The position numbers were made by a program, and so were the translations under genes. 64,000 bases of DNA from Mansonella perstans. Taxonomy: Eukaryota; Nematoda; Chromadorea; Rhabditida; Onchocercidae. Shown here piece by piece: positions 57,784 to 64,000 of this stretch. Each line of letters opens with the position of its first letter. The stretch's first letter is position 1. The stretch covers positions 29,367 through 93,366 of the forward strand of contig JBAMDO010000212.1 in assembly GCA_037074765.1 (NCBI GenBank). Reading direction: 5' to 3'. The notes below the pieces were generated by a model. The model did no database searches and was not told the DNA's origin. It worked only from the letters and a program-made list of their open reading frames with translations.

Positions 57784-58093
57784 TGATGATTTGAAATATG
57801 GAAAACATTAGAAACTCATTCCCTTCTAGTCTTTTGAAAAGCTTACTTCGTAACAATTTTCTGCACTCTTTGCTGATTCTAATAAAAAGCATTAAATTCA
57901 TGCTAAGGCTCATTTCACATTCATCATTAGGTTCATTTCTGTTCATAATGATAAAGGAGAGAGCGTTGGCAATTCGATAATGATCAAAAACTATGAATTC
58001 GAACAGACAATCGTCAAAAAAACTCCATGTAATTCCATCTAATAAAGTTAAAATAAACATACGAATGTTTTTTTCTTTAATTAAAAAGGACAT
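57784..58093 (-). CDS. Protein-like ORF, possible exon
   Basis: A 106-codon minus-strand frame. Its middle part (NRNEPNDECEMSLSMNLMLF, then RISKECRKLL) has mixed composition unlike the hydrophobic AT-derived ORFs around it. A GTAAGC donor (57837) follows CRKLLR. No acceptor or partner exon is established, and no family is recognised. Confidence 0.25.
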
Positions 58094-58715
58094 AAAAAAA
58101 TGGGTAAAACTTTGTCGATTTTGAATTCGTATTAAATTTCTTTTAGAAACTCTTAACTTGCGCTAAAAAAAACTGGAATGATGATTCTTATGCAAGCTGT
58201 GTCATATTTCAATTCCTGTTCGTTAATATATATATTTGAAATACGCAAATAGATTATTAAACTGGAAATGAAAATAAATGAGGATTAACTAAGACAGCCA
58301 ATGGATGCAATGAACAAATATCTACTTTTGATCGGTGAATTAAGAAGATGACATTTATTTTCGCCCTATTCTTTGTCTGGGATATATGAAACTTATTCGT
58401 AAGTCTAAATCCAGAAATGCTTCCAGGAAAACATCTCCGAACCGTTTAGATTCATTTCCATCATTTCACTATATCTCGCATTATATTTTCAATTTATCAT
58501 ATAAGTAGGAGAAAAATGCGCACAAAATCTAATTATTACTTTATAATAATCTATACTGCTTCGTTTCCTCTTCGTGGTTTATCATGAAACAGCAGTTTTT
58601 CTTTATTTCTGTCTTGTCCTATAAAATAGAAGTAATTCTAAAATTTCAAGACTAATAAAATAAGGCCGCAATGTTTTCTGCTCTGCAGTTTACGACAAAT
58701 TGTAAGAAGGTTCTT

Positions 58716-59060
58716 TCAATTCTTTAGATCCGTGCAAAAATTTGTCACATATGTGAAAGAACTATACAATAAAATTACCAAAACAATTGCGGACCATATT
58801 TTGATAGGCTTTGATATGTACATACCAATAGGAGATGGATTTCCAGCAACTCTCATTACTTTATCTAATTTTACTTTTCTTTTTTTTAGATTTTGAAAAA
58901 TCATTTGATTGAACAAGAATTTAAGTAAAATAATAGTTGGAAGAAACAAAATTGTTATGGAACCAAATAATGTTAAACTTTCTCTTTGTCTTCTTCCCTC
59001 GAGGATAATTTTTTCCTTCAGAAGGCACAAATGTTTTGTGTCGATGTCAAGACAAATGCA
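58716..59060 (-). CDS. Protein-like ORF with membrane segment(s), possible exon
   Basis: The minus-strand frame reads CLDIDTKHLCLLKEKIILEG, then RRQRESLTLFGSITILFLPT (hydrophobic), a Lys-rich loop, and VMRVAGNPSPIG. There it meets a good GTATGT donor (58828-58827). Reading through adds a second hydrophobic segment and a stop at 58716. Upstream, a stretch at 59160-59220 (SPQVLQWMDRSVEF) is also protein-like but could not be joined in phase. A small integral membrane protein is possible; no family is recognised. Confidence 0.35.
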   Translation of the reverse strand, partial: CICLDIDTKHLCLLKEKIILEGRRQRESLTLFGSITILFLPTIILLKFLFNQMIFQNLKKRKVKLDKVMRVAGNPSPIGMYISKPIKIWSAIVLVILLYSSFTYVTNFCTDLKN

Positions 59061-59239
59061 GACATTACTGCTTCATTCTCTGTCACATTTTTGATAATCA
59101 TTATTACATAATTCAATAGTAACAATATAAAGACACTTACTTCAGGATACGACTAGAAAATTCAACACTTCTATCCATCCATTGCAATACTTGCGGTGAA
59201 TGTTTCGAAGTACAAGAGATAAATTCAGTTTTATTTCTA

Positions 59240-61780
59240 AAATTACTAACACATGTTAAAATTTGATTTTATCATTAATTCTTCTTTTCTTTGCAATTTC
59301 ATCTTTCTAAGCTTTGAACTCTCTGCTCATCCTCCAGGCAATTACATCATGTCAAAACAAACAATATTGCTAAAAGTTGAAAATACAAAATCAATTGAAA
59401 AGAGGAAAATTTCAATTACCGTCCGAATTATCGATAGCTTAACTTTAGCCATTGATGAATTAAACGTAAAAATTTAACAACTCGCATTTCCAAAACGAAC
59501 GAAGATGCTCATTTTGTTCGGAAAGTACCTGATAATATTACTTAGTTTTTGAAAACCTAATCTTACTCATCTAAGCAACATGACATCGCAGATTTTGGTT
59601 TTTTTTTTAATGTACAGCACAGACGCAAGAAATAAAGTATCGTAAACATAAATATATCTGTTGATTTGTTACACAGCACTAGTTCTATATAATTATTATT
59701 AATTGTATAAAATAATGAATGGATAATAAACTGTTTCTGAAAAATATCCGAGAAGAATTAACTTCTTGTTCAGAGAGAGAGACAAAAAAGTTAAAAATGA
59801 ACATTTAAATCTTTTAGTAATACTAATTTCATTGATGCAATACTTGTTAATTTCTTTGCTCTACTGATCACAATATCAAACAAACCAGTCTTTATAAACA
59901 AAAATCTACAAGAAATCCATAAGAAACAAATAAATGAGAATTTTAAAAAATGACGATCTGTGTTCTTTCTTTTTTTCTTTTAATTATTTATTTTTATATT
60001 TTGCATATTTTAAAAATTCTAATTTCACTATTAAAAAATTTATCGAACAGATTTTTTAAAATAAAGATAAACAATTGGTAAAATCACTGAACAATTGAAA
60101 TTTAAAATAGATACGAGTGCAGTAGGGGAAAAAGTACTATAGCATATCAAATTGTTTTTTTTTAGTTGAGAGAAGCAAGAAAGAATTTCACATATTTCAT
60201 TGTTTTGCACTTATAGGCCAGACGTTTTTTCCTCTTTTTTTATAATAGAAAAATTGCAGCATTTTTGCTGCAAAAGAAATTGGCAGCGTTTTTTCGTGCA
60301 TTGCTAACGAAATGGCTAAATTAGTTTCAAAAATAATTGATAGGAGAATGTTGCAAAAGAATGAAAATCGAAAAAGAATAGAGGGGGAAATTTTTGCAGA
60401 AAATGAATTCTGACTGGAAATGCTACTGAGAATGACATATGGGAATTGAGTTGAAAAAATAAGTACAAGGAAAAGGAAATATATGCCAAAGTGTGTACAC
60501 TTAGTTGCTCCTAGAAAAAAAAGGACAAAAGAAGCCTATGTTTAGCCTGAAAGGGCTCAATTCCAGACGTAATAAATCAATTGAGAATCAATCGAGAAAT
60601 ACCTCCCAAATTTTCCTTCCATCTGCCCGGAATGTGCTCTTTTAATACTATGTAATATATCTTCAAAACAATTGTCACCGCTTTACCGGAAAACAATCCT
60701 GTAACTAAGGGAAAAAAAAAAAAAAAAAACAGAATATAACAGACTTTTGAAGATAGTAACGTATCAATTAGAATTAAAGCAAATTTCCCATAAATTTGCA
60801 ACTGACCTCTTAACTGAGATCAAAATTTGCTGCTATTGAATTAGAATTATCAAGTTCAACTAGAAATATACTACGCTATGTTTTAACAAATCATTTGCTA
60901 CTGTACCTGCAGTAAAAGGGATGATGAAAACAAATTTTTGTTCTACTGATCATAGCAATAAGCTTAATCTTGAATGATTTAGTCCTTTATCATGTCCCTT
61001 TATCAAAATGGTCAGCAGCAAATATTAGCCATTAATTCGGACGGGAAACTTTAAAACAAAATATAACAATTTTCATCTGCGTTTTTTTTTTTTTTTTTTT
61101 CATTATCGACAAAATCCTTCACAAATAAACTAAAGATGGACATATAGATTGTCCATCTCAAATGGACATCAATTAAAACAATTCGATGCAATTTGATGAC
61201 GAAGAGAATGATGAAGCTTAGAGAGAAAGAACAATTAGCACATCATTCCTTTGAGAAATAATTGATAAATTTTCAACAAACATTAATACTATTTTATAAC
61301 TTGCATTCGCTGTCGTGAATTTCATAACGCGAAACTTTCAATAACTCAATAAATTAAATTGTAAATAAATGTTAATAACATTGTAAGGTATTTAACTAAA
61401 GTCACATTTTTAGATTTATTTCCATGTTCTTTGTTGATATGTAAATTCACATCCTTTGTATAGCAACAGCTTAAGATATCTATCTACAACAAAGGTTTTG
61501 TATTGTACTTTCAAATTTCTCTCCTACAGTAAGTTAACAATGCAGCCACTACAGCGCTATATTACCATATAAAGGGTCATTGTCTTAATCAATTAATTCT
61601 CCCTCTTCACCTAGTGTAAACAAACGTCAATCTTTTTACCAATAACATCTTCGTTTATTCTTACAAGTACGTTGGTATCGCTTTGAAGACGCTACTGTTA
61701 TCATCTATTCTCAACCATAATTAACCTAACTTCTTATCATTGTGACCTTACGACCTTTGTCTTAAGCTTTAATCCCGCCT
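59240..61780. other. Intergenic, no supported gene
   Basis: A+T-rich with poly-A and poly-T runs (60711-60729, 61082-61100). A minus-strand stretch at 59488-59545 (acceptor TATTATCAG; LSEQNEHLRSFWKCELLNFY) is protein-like but isolated. Nothing else is supported. Confidence 0.45.
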
Positions 61781-61789
61781 CTCCTACGA

Positions 61790-62049
61790 CTATATATAGA
61801 CAGTCGATCCACAAACTACACCTTTTCGTACATTGTACAATCTCATACTCAGTGATTCGTCAGTACGTTCAAATAAAGGTTTATTATCCGAGCTCGAGGT
61901 ATTTCCGCAACACGATCAGTTCAACTCAATACAAAGCTCCCTGACAAACCCGCTGGAAAATTATTGGCAGACGTCGACCTCTCACAAGAAATTTCACGAC
62001 ATTCGCCATTCCTTACCTATTATTCATATTGTCAACGTTCTATAATAAA
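61790..62049 (+). promoter_or_regulatory. TATA box, transcribed-looking segment and poly(A) signal (LTR-like)
   Basis: CTATATATAGAC at 61790-61801 is a good TATA box. It is followed by a 213-bp ORF segment of higher G+C (61833-62045) and AATAAAATA at 62043. A promoter, a short leader and a polyadenylation signal so close together is the layout of a retrotransposon LTR or a small independent gene. I could not find matching terminal repeats, so this stays a suggestion. Confidence 0.3.
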
Positions 62050-62076
62050 ATATAAAGCATTTAATTGAATAAAAGT

Positions 62077-62147
62077 TGTCTACAACACCTGGGATTCCCA
62101 GGCCTCTCCAATCCAAGTACTAACCAGGCCCAACGTTGCTTAACTTG
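62077..62147 (-). pseudogene. 5'-truncated 5S rRNA copy
   Basis: On the minus strand, 62147-62077 reads CAAGTTAAGCAACGTTGGGC, CTGGTTAGTACTTGGATTGG, AGAGGCCTGGGAATCCCAGG, then TGTTGTAGAC. This matches the 3' half of nematode 5S rRNA (internal promoter region, helices and 3' end), followed by a T-rich terminator (AACTTTTATT). The expected 5' half does not continue beyond about 62147. It is a truncated copy, not a functional gene. Confidence 0.85.
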
Positions 62148-62540
62148 TATTCCATCGCTTACATATCGCTTCCGCTGTTGAGTAACAGTTAACTGCACAT
62201 ATGGTAACACATAGAACATTTGAGAGTTTCTTTCATAATTTAACAAAGATATCATCGGAATTTTTAAACGAAAGATGAAGATAGTTTAGTTAAATTTTAA
62301 ATTTTTAGGAAATCATTTAATAAAATCTATTCACGGAAAGAGAAAGAGAAAGAAAGAGTAAGAGATGAATACAATTAGAAATCTCCGTTCAAATTTAAAT
62401 ATACTATTTCTTCATTACCTCATCAACTCTCTCATTTCTTTCGCAAAAAGTTCCTAAATTTTTTTTCTTTCCCATAACAAATTTCCGAAAGTTTACCAAA
62501 TTTCAACAGAAGTTCGTTCAAATTTGGTTACCTATCAAAA
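62148..62540. other. Spacer between 5S remnant and repeat ORF
   Basis: No gene seen. The minus-strand ORF 62061-62255 only translates the 5S remnant. A GA-rich run occurs at 62336-62366. Confidence 0.5.
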
Positions 62541-62909
62541 TTGTCTTTTAGTAACCTTCATAACAAGCACATTCAATTTCACAATTTTCTCGCAATTTTG
62601 ATAGGATCTGTCAGTTCTGATCAAATGTCAATAAGGAAAAGGCCAATAAGAACTACAGCAATAAAGACTATGTTATTCAAGTTAAATCAAGCTAGAGATT
62701 TCATTCAAGCTGAAGATTTCAAGCTAGATCAAGCTAGAGATTTCATTCAAGTTGAAGATTTCAAGCTAGATCAAGCTAGAGATTTCATTCAAGTTGAAGA
62801 TTTCAAGCTAGATCAAACTAGAGATTTCATTCAAGTTGAAGATTTCAAGCTAGATCAAGCTAGAGATTTCATTCAAGCTGAAGATTTCAAGCTAGATCAC
62901 AATCCTTAA
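62541..62909 (+). CDS. ORF with five 14-residue repeats (unknown)
   Basis: A 122-codon frame. After about 45 basic residues (SIRKRPIRTTAIKTM), five units of KLDQARDFIQVEDF follow and the frame ends at LDHNP. Each unit alternates charged and hydrophobic residues and could form an amphipathic helix. The differences between units are Ala/Val/Thr and Asp/Asn replacements. A TTTTAG acceptor-like signal sits at 62547-62552, just inside the ORF, so the true start may differ. No homologue is recognised. The repeat length (42 bp) keeps the frame by itself, so translation is possible but unproven. Confidence 0.35.
   Translation: MSFSNLHNKHIQFHNFLAILIGSVSSDQMSIRKRPIRTTAIKTMLFKLNQARDFIQAEDFKLDQARDFIQVEDFKLDQARDFIQVEDFKLDQTRDFIQVEDFKLDQARDFIQAEDFKLDHNP
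62679..62899 (+). repeat. 42-bp tandem repeat, 5 copies plus partial
   Basis: Unit AAGCTAGATCAAGCTAGAGA + TTTCATTCAAGTTGAAGATT + TC. Copies start at 62679, 62721, 62763, 62805 and 62847, with a partial sixth. Copies differ by one to four bases, all consistent with recent expansion. Confidence 0.95.
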
Positions 62910-64000
62910 TTCATTTTAATGCCATTTTGCCTATTTCTAAGTTTAGTTATTATGCCCGTTGAATATCACAAAGAAATGAGATGGAATAACATTCCGTTAT
63001 TTTTGAGAATATTTGTAAAAAAAAAATCAACAAATCAATTTAGAGAAATAGTAAAAATATGTTTTGTTGATAACAAAGATATATTTTAAGAAATCGTAAA
63101 AAGAAAAAAAAATTTGCCCGAAAAGAAACAAAGGAACATTTCGATTTAGAAACAAGAAAAACAATATGACAGGAAAACAGGAAGATCGATTCTGTGCAGA
63201 TGATTAATTAAATTTACAATTCTATGATGAGAACAGTTGGAATATTTTTTTACATTTCGAAACAGCATATATGAAATGTAAGTGAAATAGTCTTTCAATG
63301 AAGAGTGATGTGAAGAAGATTGCTTTTATTTATTTTATTTAAATGCTCATAAAAACACAACATGCAAAAGTTAACAGTGTTGATAAAAACCAAAAAAAAA
63401 AAAATAAAGAAAAGTGAAAAGTTGAAAAATAAATCAAATTTTTCGCTTAAATACAACAAAATAATACCACCCATTGAATTATTTCCAAAAAAAACAAAAG
63501 AGATCAATAAATTGAATATGGATTCCTCTACAGAAGTTATCTCTTCATTTATTTCTTCAGTAAAATCATTATTGATTTGATAACAACAATTTGGCTGAAT
63601 AAAAAAAAGATTGTTTCAGAGGTCAATAATGTTATTAGAGCCTTGATTGACATCTATCTGACAAATTGCAACTGTTAATTGTATAGAACCGGCATAATGA
63701 GCACAGGTTCCATGGATTATCTGATGACCTCTTCCTAACTTCATTATCTGATGACCTCTTCCTAACTTCCGTGTTATTTCTCTTTTAATACGTTATCAAC
63801 TATAAACAATTCTATATTTAATTTTAATATTTAAAATAATTTCAAAAAAAAAAAAAGAATGTACTGTTAAATTCTAAAATCGAAAATAACAGAGAAATTA
63901 AATTGGAAAATTAATTTTTAACCTTTTTTTTTTAATCTGGTAAGGAGTTATTATAAAAGGAACATTTCATGAAATTTGCATCTGCAAAAGTTTGATCATT
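62910..64000. other. Intergenic to window end
   Basis: A+T-rich. A 26-bp direct duplication, ATTATCTGATGACCTCTTCC + TAACTT, occurs at 63716-63741 and 63744-63769. ORFs at 63295-63580 are Lys-rich low-complexity sequence. Nothing else is supported. Confidence 0.5.

Noticed and set aside
59140..59236. Exon joined to the 58.7-59.06 kb ORF through a GTAAGT donor
   Set aside because: On careful reading no frame stays open to that donor; the join fails.
1..64000. tRNA genes, CRISPR arrays, spliced-leader RNA, bacterial (Wolbachia-type) insertions
   Set aside because: Looked for GTTCGANTC-type T-loops, regular spacer arrays, the conserved nematode SL1 sequence and long intronless bacterial frames; none found.

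Overview
The window is about 70% A+T and intron-rich. Its genes have 50-600 bp introns with GT...TTTTAG/TTTCAG borders, and T-rich acceptors lie just upstream of start codons. Their protein content (a neuroendocrine convertase 2, a Mediator subunit and an SLC23 permease) is animal. Together with a compact arrangement that looks like an operon and a 5S rRNA remnant, this points to a nematode. A filarial or other spirurid worm is my inference. No bacterial, viral or CRISPR sequence was seen. Open reading frames starting at ATG are a poor guide here, so I built the genes by joining exons in phase.

Layout. 1-1.57 kb holds broken Ser/Thr-rich, FG-containing exons and an ORF with eight 15-residue repeats. 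6.5-11.6 kb (+) is a complete 15-exon PC2-type proprotein convertase (egl-3 type, 662 aa). 15.4-17.4 kb (+) holds exons of an unrecognised gene. 21.3-26.0 kb (+) is a complete 12-exon SLC23 nucleobase/ascorbate transporter (560 aa). 27.2-28.8 kb (-) holds exons of an unrecognised gene, followed by foldback repeats (29.0-29.6 kb) and a 40-bp minisatellite (30.15-30.71 kb). 31.4-32.7 kb (+) is a small unknown protein. 33.3-35.9 kb (+) is Mediator subunit 6, with a second small gene starting 81 bp after its stop (probable operon). 36.85-38.03 kb (-) is a small PPPPY/CxxC membrane protein of LITAF/BRI3 type. 38.5-38.9 kb (+) is a small divergent gene. 40.5-47.8 kb (-) is a complete 10-exon unknown protein with two YYDPxTDG(Y/F)(Y/F) motifs. 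48-62 kb is mostly non-coding as far as I can see, with an 82-bp tandem repeat, a perfect 28-bp palindrome and two protein-like ORFs. Near 62.1 kb is a truncated 5S rRNA copy, and near 62.7 kb an ORF made of 14-residue repeats.

The named genes are not a single pathway. The convertase processes neuropeptide precursors, Med6 serves RNA polymerase II transcription, and the SLC23 protein moves nucleobase-like or ascorbate substrates across a membrane. All exon borders were read by eye from splice signals, reading phase and remembered family patterns. No alignment or database search was run.
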